A DNA stretch of 64,000 bases from the NCBI RefSeq assembly GCF_000685215.1, contig NZ_ARYJ01000006.1, forward strand, positions 124,001 through 188,000, given 5' to 3'. The stretch is from Hyphomonas jannaschiana VP2. Its GTDB lineage: Bacteria; Pseudomonadota; Alphaproteobacteria; Caulobacterales; Hyphomonadaceae. The notes under the pieces are model-generated. The model worked only from the letters and a program-made list of their open reading frames with translations, searched no databases and had not been told where the DNA came from. This document shows positions 52,162 through 64,000 of this stretch, piece after piece. The translations under genes and the position numbers were made by a program. Position 1 is the first letter of the stretch. Each line of letters begins with the position of its first letter.

Positions 52162-52532
52162 TGCATCTGGTCGACGCGCCTGAAAACGCCGCTGCGGACG
52201 AAATCAGCTTTGACGACTTCCGCAAGGTGGACATTCGCATGGGCACGGTGCTGGAAGCCGCGCCGCTGGAAGGCGCGCGCAAGCCCGCCATTCGCATGCA
52301 GATCGATTTTGGCCCTGGCGTCGGTGTGAAGAAAAGCTCCGCCCAGGTCACGGCGCACTATTCGCCGGACGAACTGGTCGGCAAACAGGTCGCCGCCGTC
52401 GTCAATTTCCCGCCGCGCCAGATCGGCAAGTTCATGTCGGAAGTGCTGACACTCGGCTTTGCCGATGCCGAAGGCGCCATCGTCATGTTTTCCCCTGACA
52501 AACCCGTCCCGAACGGAGCACGCCTCGCATGA
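52161..52532 (+). CDS. csaA: CsaA-like tRNA-binding domain protein
   Basis: The product has 123 residues and is an OB-fold of the EMAP/CsaA type (FDDFRKVDIRMGTVLEAAPL, FGPGVGVKKSSAQVTAHYS, VVNFPPRQIGKFMSEVLTLGF, ending PVPNGARL). CsaA homodimers bind tRNA and have been reported as export-related chaperones. Here it is translationally coupled to an SDR on one side (TGATG) and a thioesterase on the other (ATGA), so the three form an operon. Confidence 0.9.
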   Translation: MHLVDAPENAAADEISFDDFRKVDIRMGTVLEAAPLEGARKPAIRMQIDFGPGVGVKKSSAQVTAHYSPDELVGKQVAAVVNFPPRQIGKFMSEVLTLGFADAEGAIVMFSPDKPVPNGARLA

Positions 52533-53017
52533 GCCGGACAGATTTATCCGAACAACAGAAAGCCTTTTTCGACCGGCTGAAAAGCGGCGAATGGGAGCTG
52601 CCCCCGGGCATCCGCAATCTCGGTATCCGGCCGGACCTCTGGCTGAAAGAAGTCAGCTATGGCCGCACACTGTATGAGTGGCCGAACGAGGGTGACCGCG
52701 ACATCAATGATGGCCGCGTATTTGGCGGCTGGGTTGCGGGCCTGTCGGACCACATCGTCTCCATGACCATGGCCAGTGCGCTGGAAAATGGCGAATGGTT
52801 CACCACGATGGAACTGCAGACGCGCATCCTGCGCCCGGTGCCGCACGGCATCATCACGATTGAAGGCCGCCTTGTCAGCCGGGGCCGGACCACAGGTCTT
52901 GTCGAAGCCGACTGGCGCGATGAGAAAGGCCGTCATCTCGCCCGCATCACGGCTGCCAAAGCCATCCGTGAAATGACGGAACTCCGCCCGGACGTCGCCT
53001 CCCAGCTAGGGAAGTAG
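52529..53017 (+). CDS. PaaI-type thioesterase (hot-dog fold)
   Basis: The product has 162 residues. INDGRVFGGWVAGLSDHIVSMTMAS is the hot-dog core with Asp at the usual catalytic place, followed by the strand TMELQTRILRPVPHG and GRTTGLVEADWRDEKGRHLARITAAK. Members hydrolyse aryl- or acyl-CoA thioesters. It overlaps csaA by ATGA at its start and queA by 12 bp at its end (convergent). Confidence 0.83.
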   Translation: MSRTDLSEQQKAFFDRLKSGEWELPPGIRNLGIRPDLWLKEVSYGRTLYEWPNEGDRDINDGRVFGGWVAGLSDHIVSMTMASALENGEWFTTMELQTRILRPVPHGIITIEGRLVSRGRTTGLVEADWRDEKGRHLARITAAKAIREMTELRPDVASQLGK

Positions 53018-54061
53018 CAGGCAGGCGTCGCCGTAGGAGTAGAAGCGGTATTCGTTCGCGATGGCGTGGGCGTAGGCTGCGCGCATCACCTCCGTTCCCA
53101 TCAGGGCCGAAACCAGCATGAACAGGCTGGAGCCCGGCAGGTGGAAGTTCGTCACCAGGGCATCGGTGCCGCGCACCGCATCGCCCGGCTTCAGGAAGAT
53201 GTCCGTCGGGCCCGTGGCCGGGTGAAGAACACCCTCCGTATCCACACAGCTTTCCAGCGTACGCATGGCCGTCGTACCGACCGGCACCACCCGGCGGCCT
53301 GAGGCCCGAGCCGCATTCAGGCGCGTAGCGGTTTCAGGCGTCAGGCGGCGCCACTCCTGGTGCAGCCGGTTCTCTTCCAGCTGTTTCTCTTCGAGCGGCT
53401 TGAACGTTCCGAGGCCGACATGCAGGCGCACAGTCTCCCGTACGAGCCCTGCCGCGTCACACTCAGCCAACAAGCGCGGCGTGAAGTGAAGGCCCGCTGT
53501 CGGCGCAGCGACGGAGGCGGCGTCTTCGCCCGCAAATTCGGTCTGGTAGGTTTCCCGGTCTTTCGCATCGGCCGGGCGGCGGCGCGCGATATAGGGGGGC
53601 AGCGGCATCGCGCCGTGTTTGTCGAGCGCCGCGGTCAGCGCCTCGCCTTCCAGGGAAAAGCGAAGCCCGATTTCGCCACCCTCATGGTGGCCGGTGATCT
53701 CTGCGGTGAAGCCTTCGGCGAAGACGATCGTATCGCCGTCTTTCAGCCGCCTGCCCGGCCGGGCCAGCGCACGCCAGTTGCGGCCGTCCACCCGTTCGGT
53801 GAGGTTCACGTCGCAGGCAACGTCCTGCCCCGCCTCGTCCCGCGCGGGGCGTATGCCCTTCAGCGCAGCGGGCAGGACACGCGTGTCGTTGAAGACCAGA
53901 ACATCGCCCTTGTTCAGGTAACGCGGCAGATCCCGCACACCGGCATCTTCCAGCCGGCCATCGCCATGCACGACCAGAAGGCGCGCGGAATCCTGCGGCT
54001 CCGCCGGGCGAAGCGCGATCAGCCGTTCGGGCAGGTCAAACTGGAATTGGCTCAGGTCCAT
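53006..54061 (-). CDS. queA: S-adenosylmethionine:tRNA ribosyltransferase-isomerase
   Basis: QueA transfers and rearranges the ribosyl of SAM onto 7-aminomethyl-7-deazaguanine in tRNA to form epoxyqueuosine. The product has 351 residues. FDLPERLIALRPAEPQDSARLL, FNDTRVLPAAL, SVAAPTAGLHFT and VGTTAMRTLESC are the family blocks. It lies downstream of a cyclophilin gene in an order common in alphaproteobacteria; tgt is not in the window. Confidence 0.97.
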   Translation of the reverse strand: MDLSQFQFDLPERLIALRPAEPQDSARLLVVHGDGRLEDAGVRDLPRYLNKGDVLVFNDTRVLPAALKGIRPARDEAGQDVACDVNLTERVDGRNWRALARPGRRLKDGDTIVFAEGFTAEITGHHEGGEIGLRFSLEGEALTAALDKHGAMPLPPYIARRRPADAKDRETYQTEFAGEDAASVAAPTAGLHFTPRLLAECDAAGLVRETVRLHVGLGTFKPLEEKQLEENRLHQEWRRLTPETATRLNAARASGRRVVPVGTTAMRTLESCVDTEGVLHPATGPTDIFLKPGDAVRGTDALVTNFHLPGSSLFMLVSALMGTEVMRAAYAHAIANEYRFYSYGDACLLLP

Positions 54062-54115
54062 GGGGCGCCCGTCTCGCAGAAAGCCGCGCGCCGCGCAACA
54101 AGACCTGTGCAGGCC

Positions 54116-55018
54116 TTACTCGCCGACAACCGCAGGCACGGACGGCAGCGAGCAGACGTCGATGTCGTCCTTGTCGGCCATTTCGGCAAGGAACAGCGGC
54201 CCATCGGTCCGCTCAACCCAGACTTCGGGGCGTTCGCCCTCCGGCAGGTCGGCGGCAACCTTGGCCGATTTCAGGATGTCCGGATTGTCGACATGGCCAT
54301 CCCGGGCATCGGGGCCATGCTTGATAGCCATGACCACATCCTCCCCCACGACCACACGGCCCCAGGCCGTGTATTTACGGTCAAGGTGTTCGGCCTGGCC
54401 GCGCATCAGGAAGAATTGCGAATTGGCCGAGTTCGGATCATCGGTCCGGGCGGTGGAGACCATGCCCTTGCAGTGCGGAATGTAGCTTTCGACCATGCCG
54501 TCGACCGACATTTCCGCAAAGAAGCTGGCCTGCGTCCCGATCGGAAAGCCCTTGATATAACCGAACTTCGCCGTGTCTTCCGGGCCAATCGTGGCTTCCA
54601 GCGGCATCGCCGCCGGATCGCGCCGGAAGGTGAATTCGCCTTCAAGATCCGGCAGACCGGAATCCCGGCCCTTGAGCGCAAAAATGTCACCGCCCTGCGC
54701 CATGAAGTCAGCGATCACGCGGTGGAAACTGGTGCCGTCGAAATCGCCGGACCGGATGATGGTTGAAAACTGCTCATAGTGTTTCGGCGCGACCTCCGGG
54801 AAGGCCTCGATCAGGACGCGGCCCTTGGTCGTATCGAAGATGAAGAGGTTCTCCGGATCGACCGGACGCCAGTTGTCCGGGTCTGCCTTCGCCTGCGCCA
54901 GCGTCATTTCAACCGGAGGCGCCGCCTCCGCAGCATCTTCGGCGTTTGCCGCAAAGGACAGGGCCACGGCGGAGGCCGCAAAGGCCAGGGACGCAAATTT
55001 CAGGGGGGCCAGATTCAT
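54116..55018 (-). CDS. Cyclophilin-type peptidyl-prolyl isomerase, secreted
   Basis: The product has 300 residues with signal peptide MNLAPLKFASLAFAASAVALS, so it should fold proteins in the periplasm. The cyclophilin core has FHRVIADFMAQGGDIF (catalytic Arg), QFFLMRGQAEHLDRKYTAWGRVV and GEDVVMAIKHG. Extra sequence lies between core strands and at the C-terminus. The ATG at 55018 restores the signal. It is upstream of queA by 54 bp. Confidence 0.92.
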   Translation of the reverse strand: MNLAPLKFASLAFAASAVALSFAANAEDAAEAAPPVEMTLAQAKADPDNWRPVDPENLFIFDTTKGRVLIEAFPEVAPKHYEQFSTIIRSGDFDGTSFHRVIADFMAQGGDIFALKGRDSGLPDLEGEFTFRRDPAAMPLEATIGPEDTAKFGYIKGFPIGTQASFFAEMSVDGMVESYIPHCKGMVSTARTDDPNSANSQFFLMRGQAEHLDRKYTAWGRVVVGEDVVMAIKHGPDARDGHVDNPDILKSAKVAADLPEGERPEVWVERTDGPLFLAEMADKDDIDVCSLPSVPAVVGE

Positions 55019-55130
55019 GATAGGCAACGTCTCCATCCGGGCGCACGCACGGCGCCATGTGTTGCCCGTAATGTCAGGCATCACCTGTCAGGTTTCAACG
55101 GTCTGAGACAGTTGATCCGTCGCGCAGGAA

Positions 55131-55628
55131 TTACTTCCCGTACTTTTCCATCAGCGCGCGCTTCACATCCGGCGTCAGGAAGGGCGTGATGTCGCCGCCA
55201 AGGCTGGCGATTTCCTTGACGAGACGCGATGCCACAGCCTGATGGCGCACATCGGCCATCAGAAACACCGTCTCAATGTCCGGATTGAGCTGCTCGTTCA
55301 TCGCGGTCATCTGGAATTCGTATTCGAAGTCCTGCACAGCCCGCAGGCCACGCACGATGATCTGCGCGCCGCACGCTTCAGCGAATTTCATGAGCAGGCC
55401 GTGCATCGGCATGACCTTGATGTCCGCCAGGCCCGGCCCGTTCAGTTTCTCACATTCCGAGCGCACCATGGCGACGCGTTCTTCCAGTGAAAACAAGGGC
55501 TTCTTGGCTTCATTGATCGCCACGCCAATGATGAGCGTGTCGACCAGTTTGCGTGCCCGGCCAATGATGTCGATATGGCCAATGGTCGGGGGGTCGAATG
55601 TTCCCGGATACAATCCAACGCGGTGCAT
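55131..55628 (-). CDS. coaD: Phosphopantetheine adenylyltransferase
   Basis: CoaD makes dephospho-CoA from 4'-phosphopantetheine and ATP. The product has 165 residues with nucleotidyltransferase motif GLYPGTFDPPTIGHIDII, VRGLRAVQDFEYEFQMTAMNEQL and the C-terminal SRLVKEIASLGGD. It is 41 bp downstream of gyrA on the same strand, a common arrangement in alphaproteobacteria. Confidence 0.98.
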   Translation of the reverse strand: MHRVGLYPGTFDPPTIGHIDIIGRARKLVDTLIIGVAINEAKKPLFSLEERVAMVRSECEKLNGPGLADIKVMPMHGLLMKFAEACGAQIIVRGLRAVQDFEYEFQMTAMNEQLNPDIETVFLMADVRHQAVASRLVKEIASLGGDITPFLTPDVKRALMEKYGK

Positions 55629-55669
55629 GGCGGCCCTCCCCGGCCCTGTTATTCGTACAACAGCGGCGC

Positions 55670-58462
55670 TTACTCAGCGCCGCCGCCCTCCTCAATAACG
55701 GTTTCAGCGTCTTCCACAAGGCGAGCAACGGAAACAACGCGCTCTCCTTCCGCCGTGCGAAGCACCCAGACACCGCCCGTCGAGCGGCCGGCAATACGGA
55801 TCTGGTCCACCGGCGTGCGGATCAGCTGTCCGCCATCGGTGACAAGCATGACCTGATCCCCATCATCGACCGGGAAGGACTGGGCCACTTTCTTGACCGG
55901 GCCTTTTTTCTTGTCGCGGCCCCAGATGTTCTGGGCGACAAGGCCTTTGCCGCCCCGTCCGGTGACGCGATAATCGTAAGCGGAAGAGCGCTTGCCCATA
56001 CCGTCATCGGCAATGGTCAGGACGAACTCCTCTGCCGCGCCGAGCTCGGCCAGGCGCTCGGTCGACAGGGACGCCTCTTCCGTGACCTCCTCGTCATCGT
56101 CGGACACTTCTTCTTCCTCGCCCGTCGCCGCACGGCGCATTGCCGCTGCGTGCTTGAGATAGGCGCGCGCCTCTTCCGAGGTGACATCCACATGGCGCAG
56201 GATGCCCATGGAGATGACTTCGTCGCCATCGGCGAGGCGGATACCGCGGACACCGGTGGAGTTACGGCCTGCAAAGACGCGCACGTCCGTGACCTGGAAG
56301 CGGATACACTGGCCGAGTGCCGTGGTCAGCAGGATGTCGTCCTTCTCGGAACAGATCTTCACGCTGACAATGCCGTCATCGGCATCTTCCTCCAGCTTCA
56401 TCGCGATCTTGCCGTTGCGGTTGACGCGGATGAACTCTGACAGCTTGTTGCGGCGGACATTGCCCGTCTTGGTGGCGAACATGACGTCCAGTTCGTTGCG
56501 GGACTCTTCATCGTCCGGCAGCGGCATGACGCTCTCGATACGTTCGTCAGCAGCCAGCGGGAAGATGTTGACCAGCGCCTTGCCGCGTGAGGTCGGCCCA
56601 CCGACCGGCAGGCGCCACACCTTCTCCTTGTAGACCATGCCCGCAGACGAGAAGAACAACATCTCCGTATGCGTCGTGGCCGAGAAGAGCTGGACGACGA
56701 AATCGTCTTCCTTCATCGACACGCCGGAGCGGCCCTTGCCGCCGCGATGCTGCGTCCGGTAGGTCGAGAGCGGCGTCCGCTTGACGTAGCCGCCATGCGT
56801 GACCGTGACGACCATGTCTTCGACCTCAATGAGGTCCTCGTCTTCCATGTCGATGCCGCCGGCGGTGAACTCGGACCGGCGCGGCACAGCGAACTTTTCT
56901 TTCACCTCGGTCAGCTCGCCCTTGATGATGTCGCGGATGCGAGGACGGGACCTGAGAATGTCGAGATAGTCGGCGATCTTCTCGGACAAGCCCTTGGCTT
57001 CATTGCCGATTTCGTCCCGGCCAAGGCCGGTGAGGCGCGACAGCTGCAGCGCGAGAATGGCGCGGGCCTGCTCGTCCGACAGGTAGATCGTATCGCCTTC
57101 GCCCTTGCGCGTGCGGCGGTCTGCAATGAGGTCCAGCAGCGGTCCCATGTCCATGACCGGCCAGGCTTTCGCAAGCAGCTGTTCGCGGGCCGTGTTCGGA
57201 TCGGGCGAGTGGCGGATGATGCGGATGACTTCGTCAATATTGGCGACGGCCATGGCAAGGCCAACGAGGACGTGTGCCCGGTCCCGTGCCTTGTTGAGAT
57301 CGTGCTTGGTGCGGCGGACAACGACTTCCTGGCGGAAGGCGATGAAGCAATCGAGCACCTTGCGCAAATTCATCAGTTCCGGCCGGCCGCCATTCAGCGC
57401 CAGCATGTTCACCGGGAACGAGTTCTGCATCTGGCTGAAGCGGTAAAGCTGGTTCAGCACGACTTCGGCGCTGGCGTCCTTCTTCACCTCGATCACGACG
57501 CGGATGCCGTGCCGGTCGGATTCGTCACGCAGGTCAGCAATGCCTTCGATCCGCTTCTCGCGGACGAGTTCGGCAATCTTGGTGATCATCGCAGCCTTGT
57601 TCACCTGATAGGGAATCTCGGTGACGATGATGGCCTGACGCCCATTGCGGGCTTCTTCAATATCCGTCTTGGCACGGACAATCACGCTGCCACGTCCTGT
57701 CAGCAGCGCCTTGCGGGACCCGGACATGCCCATGATCAGGCCGCCGGTCGGGAAATCCGGTCCGGGGACGATTTCACACAGCGCATCGTCATCGATTTCC
57801 GGATCATCGATCACGGCAATCGTCGCATCGACCACTTCGCCCAGATTGTGCGGCGGGATGTTCGTCGCCATGCCGACCGCGATGCCGCCGCCGCCATTGA
57901 CCAGGAGGTTCGGGAACTGGGCCGGCAGGACCATCGGCTCCTGCTGGGAGCCGTCATAGGTATCCTGAAAATCGACCGTATCCTTGTCGATGTCGGCTAG
58001 GAGGTGCGTCGCCGCCTTCATCATCCGGGATTCGGTGTAACGCATGGCGGCCGGCGGATCATTGTCGATCGAGCCGAAATTGCCCTGCCCGTCGACCAGG
58101 GGCAGGCCCATCGAGAAAGGCTGCGCCATCCGCACCAGCGCGTCATAGATCGCGCTGTCGCCATGGGGGTGGTAGTTACCCATCACGGCGCCGACGATGT
58201 TGGCGGATTTCTTGTAGGGCTTGTCCGGCGTGTTGCCGTTCACCTGCATGGCATACAGGATACGCCGGTGCACCGGCTTCAGGCCGTCGCGCACATCCGG
58301 CAGCGCCCGGCTGACGATCACGCTCATCGCGTAGTCGAGATAGGAGCTTCTCAGCTCGGATTCGATGGAAACGGGCTCAATCCCGTCAGGCAGGCCGGCG
58401 CCGCCCCCACCGCCATTTTCGGGGGTTTCCGGGTCTTCCGGAGGGGTCGTCTGGTCGCTCAT
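55670..58462 (-). CDS. gyrA: DNA gyrase subunit A
   Basis: GyrA is the breakage-reunion subunit of gyrase. The product has 930 residues. The active Tyr is in [12 protein letters not shown]. The quinolone region [18 protein letters not shown] has Ser and Asp at the positions where resistance changes usually occur, so it is wild type there. The C-terminal beta-pinwheel includes the GyrA box in [14 protein letters not shown] Glu/Asp-rich insert ([17 protein letters not shown]) lies within the C-terminal domain. It leads coaD. Confidence 0.98.
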   Translation of the reverse strand: MSDQTTPPEDPETPENGGGGGAGLPDGIEPVSIESELRSSYLDYAMSVIVSRALPDVRDGLKPVHRRILYAMQVNGNTPDKPYKKSANIVGAVMGNYHPHGDSAIYDALVRMAQPFSMGLPLVDGQGNFGSIDNDPPAAMRYTESRMMKAATHLLADIDKDTVDFQDTYDGSQQEPMVLPAQFPNLLVNGGGGIAVGMATNIPPHNLGEVVDATIAVIDDPEIDDDALCEIVPGPDFPTGGLIMGMSGSRKALLTGRGSVIVRAKTDIEEARNGRQAIIVTEIPYQVNKAAMITKIAELVREKRIEGIADLRDESDRHGIRVVIEVKKDASAEVVLNQLYRFSQMQNSFPVNMLALNGGRPELMNLRKVLDCFIAFRQEVVVRRTKHDLNKARDRAHVLVGLAMAVANIDEVIRIIRHSPDPNTAREQLLAKAWPVMDMGPLLDLIADRRTRKGEGDTIYLSDEQARAILALQLSRLTGLGRDEIGNEAKGLSEKIADYLDILRSRPRIRDIIKGELTEVKEKFAVPRRSEFTAGGIDMEDEDLIEVEDMVVTVTHGGYVKRTPLSTYRTQHRGGKGRSGVSMKEDDFVVQLFSATTHTEMLFFSSAGMVYKEKVWRLPVGGPTSRGKALVNIFPLAADERIESVMPLPDDEESRNELDVMFATKTGNVRRNKLSEFIRVNRNGKIAMKLEEDADDGIVSVKICSEKDDILLTTALGQCIRFQVTDVRVFAGRNSTGVRGIRLADGDEVISMGILRHVDVTSEEARAYLKHAAAMRRAATGEEEEVSDDDEEVTEEASLSTERLAELGAAEEFVLTIADDGMGKRSSAYDYRVTGRGGKGLVAQNIWGRDKKKGPVKKVAQSFPVDDGDQVMLVTDGGQLIRTPVDQIRIAGRSTGGVWVLRTAEGERVVSVARLVEDAETVIEEGGGAE

Positions 58463-58610
58463 GAGAAACTCGTGTCAGCTGCAGAGGGCGCGCGGGAATC
58501 GCGCTTCTATATCTTGCCTGTTTGTCTAGCATTTCAGGGCGCCAAAACAAACCTGAAAGCCCCGAAAATTGCAGTGATTCCGGGGTAAAAAAACGGTTTT
58601 ACAACAAGGC
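58463..58610. other. Intergenic region with short inverted repeats
   Basis: This gap between the beta-lactamase stop and the gyrA start contains GTAAAA/TTTTAC and CCCCG/CGGGG inverted arms near 58560-58600. They could end beta-lactamase transcription. The remainder should carry the gyrA promoter. No gene is seen. Confidence 0.3.
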
Positions 58611-59450
58611 TCAGGGCGCGGGCAGCGCCCCGATTTCCACAAGCGCCTCACGGACAACCTCCGGACGCTTCGGAATGTCCGTTTCCGGGGCCTCAATATC
58701 CATATTGAAGGCGAAGACATAGGTGTCCTGTGCGGCACCGCTGCGCTGCTCCAGCCATCCGACATACCAGCCGATGTCCTGCGCTTCATCGCTGCTGTAC
58801 CAGCCGGTTTTGGCATAGAGGCGCCAATCCTCGCCCTCGTCCGCCAGCATGACCGGCACGGCAAGATCGTAAGTACGTGCCGAAAGGGGCAGCTCACGCC
58901 GCACCAGCCGCGTCAGGAAGCCCACCTGCTCGCGCGCAGAGATGCGCAGCGGCCCGCGCAGCCAATAGGTCGTCACATCTTGAGGGGCGCCTGTGTCGGC
59001 GTTTCCGTAGCCGAATGCCTCAAGCCAGCCATGCAGGGCCTCGCTTCCGATGCGCGGCGTGATCGTCTGGTAGATCCAGACGGTCGAGTTGCGAAAAGCA
59101 TCGGCCAGCGTCTGGCTCTTGTTCCAGGCCGGCAGGAAGCGCGCCTGCCCGTCCCATTCGAACCATTCGTCCGGTCCGGACACCGCACCCGTCTCAATGG
59201 CGATCAGCGTGTGCGGGATCTTGGACGTGGAGGCGGCAACAAACCGCTCGTCCACCCGGGCGCCGCCGCTGGACCAGCTTGCCCCATCTTCCAGACGCAC
59301 GATAAGCATTGCAGACCGCGAGGGATCCACACCGGCCTTTTCGACAGAGGATTCAACGCTCTGCGGCGCATTACCGGACACCGGAAGCGTGCATGCGACC
59401 AGAAGGCAGGCCGACGCCGCCAGAAACGGCCAGAGCAACGCCCTGACCAT
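58611..59450 (-). CDS. Class D (OXA-type) beta-lactamase, lipoprotein-like
   Basis: The product has 279 residues. All class D landmarks are visible: nucleophile Ser74-Thr-Ser-Lys77 in FVAASTSKIPHTLIA, Ser122-Thr-Val124 in FRNSTVWIYQ, Tyr148-Gly-Asn150 in FGYGNAD, WLRGPLRISAREQVGFL and Lys214-Thr-Gly216 in YAKTGWYS. The N-terminus is a lipoprotein signal (LLVACT, Cys20), so it may be membrane-anchored in the periplasm. It starts 11 bp after the ssb stop on the same strand with only a weak ribosome site (AAGG). Spectrum cannot be inferred. Confidence 0.9.
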   Translation of the reverse strand: MVRALLWPFLAASACLLVACTLPVSGNAPQSVESSVEKAGVDPSRSAMLIVRLEDGASWSSGGARVDERFVAASTSKIPHTLIAIETGAVSGPDEWFEWDGQARFLPAWNKSQTLADAFRNSTVWIYQTITPRIGSEALHGWLEAFGYGNADTGAPQDVTTYWLRGPLRISAREQVGFLTRLVRRELPLSARTYDLAVPVMLADEGEDWRLYAKTGWYSSDEAQDIGWYVGWLEQRSGAAQDTYVFAFNMDIEAPETDIPKRPEVVREALVEIGALPAP

Positions 59451-59461
59451 ACTGGTGAGCC

Positions 59462-59944
59462 TTAGAACGGGATCTCGTCGTCGAGATCGTGGCTGGCAAA
59501 GCTTTCCTGCGGGCCGCTCATCTGGCGGGCACCGCCGCCACCTTGCGAGTAACCGCCGAAATCGCCACCGGCAGACCGGCCGCCGCCTTCACCGCGGCTG
59601 TCGAGCATGGTCAGCGTGGAATTGAAGCCACGCAGCACAACCTCGGTCGTGTAGCGGTCCTGGCCATCCTTGTCCTGCCACTTGCGGGTCTCAAGCTGGC
59701 CTTCGATGTACAGTTTCGAACCTTTTTTCACATAGTTCTGAACCACGCGGACGAGACCTTCGCTGAACACGGCGATACGGTGCCATTCGGTCTTTTCGCG
59801 GCGCTCGCCGGTGTTCTTGTCTTTCCAGGTTTCAGACGTCGCGAGCGAGAAGCTGGCCACCTGTCCGCCGTTCTGGAACTGGCGAACCTCAGGATCCTGC
59901 CCGACATTCCCGACGAGGATGACTTTGTTCACTGATCCTGCCAT
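59462..59944 (-). CDS. ssb: Single-stranded DNA-binding protein
   Basis: The product has 160 residues. The OB-fold starts [20 protein letters not shown] and includes [14 protein letters not shown] and [16 protein letters not shown] Gly/Ser-rich linker leads to the acidic tip [10 protein letters not shown] that recruits repair partners. The ATG at 59944 fits the family; the extension to 60100 does not. A LexA box lies upstream, between it and uvrA. Confidence 0.97.
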   Translation of the reverse strand: MAGSVNKVILVGNVGQDPEVRQFQNGGQVASFSLATSETWKDKNTGERREKTEWHRIAVFSEGLVRVVQNYVKKGSKLYIEGQLETRKWQDKDGQDRYTTEVVLRGFNSTLTMLDSRGEGGGRSAGGDFGGYSQGGGGARQMSGPQESFASHDLDDEIPF

Positions 59945-60094
59945 GGTTGAAACTCCGCTCCGATCTGATCCGTTTCGTATTCGATTCGACCCTTGTACCC
60001 CGACTGGGCGCCTCTGTCGCCTGCCGGGCAGCGGCCGCAGGCCCTCTGTCCACAAGAGATCGCTGCTGACACATTTTTGCAGCAGCCCAAAGAT

Positions 60095-60109
60095 GTTCAT
60101 ACTTTGTTC
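60095..60109. promoter_or_regulatory. LexA (SOS) box, alphaproteobacterial type
   Basis: GTTC (60095-60098), seven bases ATACTTT, then GTTC (60106-60109) exactly match the direct-repeat LexA site GTTC-N7-GTTC of alphaproteobacteria. It lies in the 262-bp gap between the divergent ssb and uvrA starts, so one site could repress both. ssb and uvrA are classical SOS genes. Confidence 0.8.
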
Positions 60110-60206
60110 TTGTCGTCAAGCTGGACTCGCGACACACATAAGCACTAGCACCAATCCAATTCCCGTTTTGCAGACGTAACGAGCAAAAAGCCCGAAAGTC
60201 CCCACC

Positions 60207-63239
<3,033 letters not shown>

Positions 63240-63255
63240 CGGCTGGCCGGGCGCT

Positions 63256-64000
63256 CTATTCGAAGGCGCCGAGTGTACCTTCGCTGATCCATTCCGGATC
63301 TGTTCGCGCCGCCAGGGCGGCCGGGCCGCTGAAAATATGCATCAGCATGGATTGCGCGACCGCGAATCCCAGCACCAGAAACAGCATAGGCCCCCAGAAG
63401 ACCGGGGACATCACCGCCGCCATGATCTCATCGTCAGGCGCACGGCCATCCATGAGGTCCGGCACCTGCACCGACAAGATGCCGGCGCCGAGTGCGAAAA
63501 GAAGCAGGTAGAAGGCGATCATTACCAGCGTCGCGATCAGACCCAGAACGATCCACGCGCCGAGAATCGTCCAGCCTTTTCCGCGGGTGACCCGCCAGGA
63601 TTCGAAAAAGCGGATCTGTTTGTCCCGCACCGTCAGCGCGGCCGCTGCGGAGAGACGTGCCGATAACCACAGCACCAGCAACATATATCCCAGCACCAGG
63701 ACGATACCGAGCAGGACCGCCAGCATCGCCGCATCCGAGCCCATAGCAAGCCCGACAGCAACCGGGATTGCGATCATGATGGCAAAGCCGATATACATGC
63801 CAATGAACAGCGCGATCCAGATCAGTCCGACCAGCAGCAGACGGCCTTCATCAGCCCCGATACGCACACCAAAGCCTGCCCCGTGCATGTAGCGGCGCTG
63901 GTTTGCCCCTTCGAACATTACCCAGAGCAGGATGCCCAATGGCATGGTCAGCAGGCCGGCAAACGTGGTCGCCATGGACATGTTCTCCATGTCCTCGGCA
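63256..64000 (-). CDS. Multi-pass membrane protein, hypothetical, reaches right edge
   Basis: The frame is open to the window edge on the minus strand. An ATG at 63990 and further ATGs at 63981 and 63975 are possible starts, so the N-terminus may be complete or may lie outside. The protein has about six membrane helices (LLLVGLIWIALFIGMYIGFAI, AVLLGIVLVLGYMLLVLWLS, WTILGAWIVLGLIATLVMIAFYLL and others) and an NQRRYMHGAGFGVRIGADEGRL segment. I do not recognise the family with confidence. It converges with uvrA. Confidence 0.65.
   Translation of the reverse strand, partial: AEDMENMSMATTFAGLLTMPLGILLWVMFEGANQRRYMHGAGFGVRIGADEGRLLLVGLIWIALFIGMYIGFAIMIAIPVAVGLAMGSDAAMLAVLLGIVLVLGYMLLVLWLSARLSAAAALTVRDKQIRFFESWRVTRGKGWTILGAWIVLGLIATLVMIAFYLLLFALGAGILSVQVPDLMDGRAPDDEIMAAVMSPVFWGPMLFLVLGFAVAQSMLMHIFSGPAALAARTDPEWISEGTLGAFE

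Overview
The window is alphaproteobacterial chromosome, most likely from Hyphomonadaceae or a close relative. This is inferred from high-GC, tightly packed genes, conserved alphaproteobacterial gene blocks (ribF / ileS-lspA-DUF3035-M16-M16; uvrA | ssb / gyrA-coaD-cyclophilin-queA), an alphaproteobacterial-type LexA box (GTTC-N7-GTTC) and a TipF-like protein. No rRNA, CRISPR array or recognisable insertion sequence was seen.

Layout. 1-3.4 kb: truncated VOC gene, CDF metal exporter, thioredoxin reductase, TPR protein. 3.4-10.2 kb: an AT-richer genomic island at the 3' end of a tRNA(CAT) gene. It is bounded by a perfect 47-bp direct repeat (3458-3504 and 10172-10218), with a third, degenerate copy at 3861-3895. 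Cargo: two FkbM-type methyltransferases, a small protein made almost wholly of RTX beta-roll repeats, and a two-gene type I secretion system (HlyD and ABC). No integrase is visible. 10.2-21.2 kb: DUF983, hybrid histidine kinase, ClpP-like protease, RecQ, family-5 uracil-DNA glycosylase, cytochrome P450, SmpB, DapA, lytic transglycosylase. 21.2-27.4 kb: a minus-strand gene train (dihydroorotase-like, HD hydrolase, K+ channel with zinc ribbon, feruloyl-CoA synthase-like ligase, TPP-dependent enzyme). 27.5-35 kb: plus-strand genes (CMD, VOC, GtrA, BioY, YgfZ, Tag, two lipoproteins, KAS III-like enzyme, HD hydrolase, Nudix-type regulator) and a 50-residue membrane ORF on the minus strand.

35-46.3 kb: minus-strand housekeeping block (secreted protein, HAD, MaoC, RibF, two YbjN-like paralogues, IleS, LspA, DUF3035, a catalytic/non-catalytic M16 pair). 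46.4-49.5 kb: TipF-like degenerate EAL protein, a lipoprotein resembling a metallo-beta-lactamase fold without its metal motif, FAH-family hydrolase. 49.6-53 kb: a DUF262-DUF1524 (GmrSD-like) candidate defence gene, then SDR, CsaA and thioesterase. 53-63.2 kb: queA, cyclophilin, coaD, gyrA, a class D beta-lactamase, ssb and, divergently, uvrA with a Lys/Ala/Pro tail. A LexA box lies between ssb and uvrA. The window ends in a membrane protein gene at the right edge.

How they may work together: the island looks like an export cassette that would borrow a host TolC-like outer-membrane channel to display or secrete a calcium-binding beta-roll, with two methyltransferases of unknown target. The beta-lactamase lies 11 bp downstream of ssb, so it may be read through from a LexA-controlled promoter. 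These links are inferences from position and motifs.
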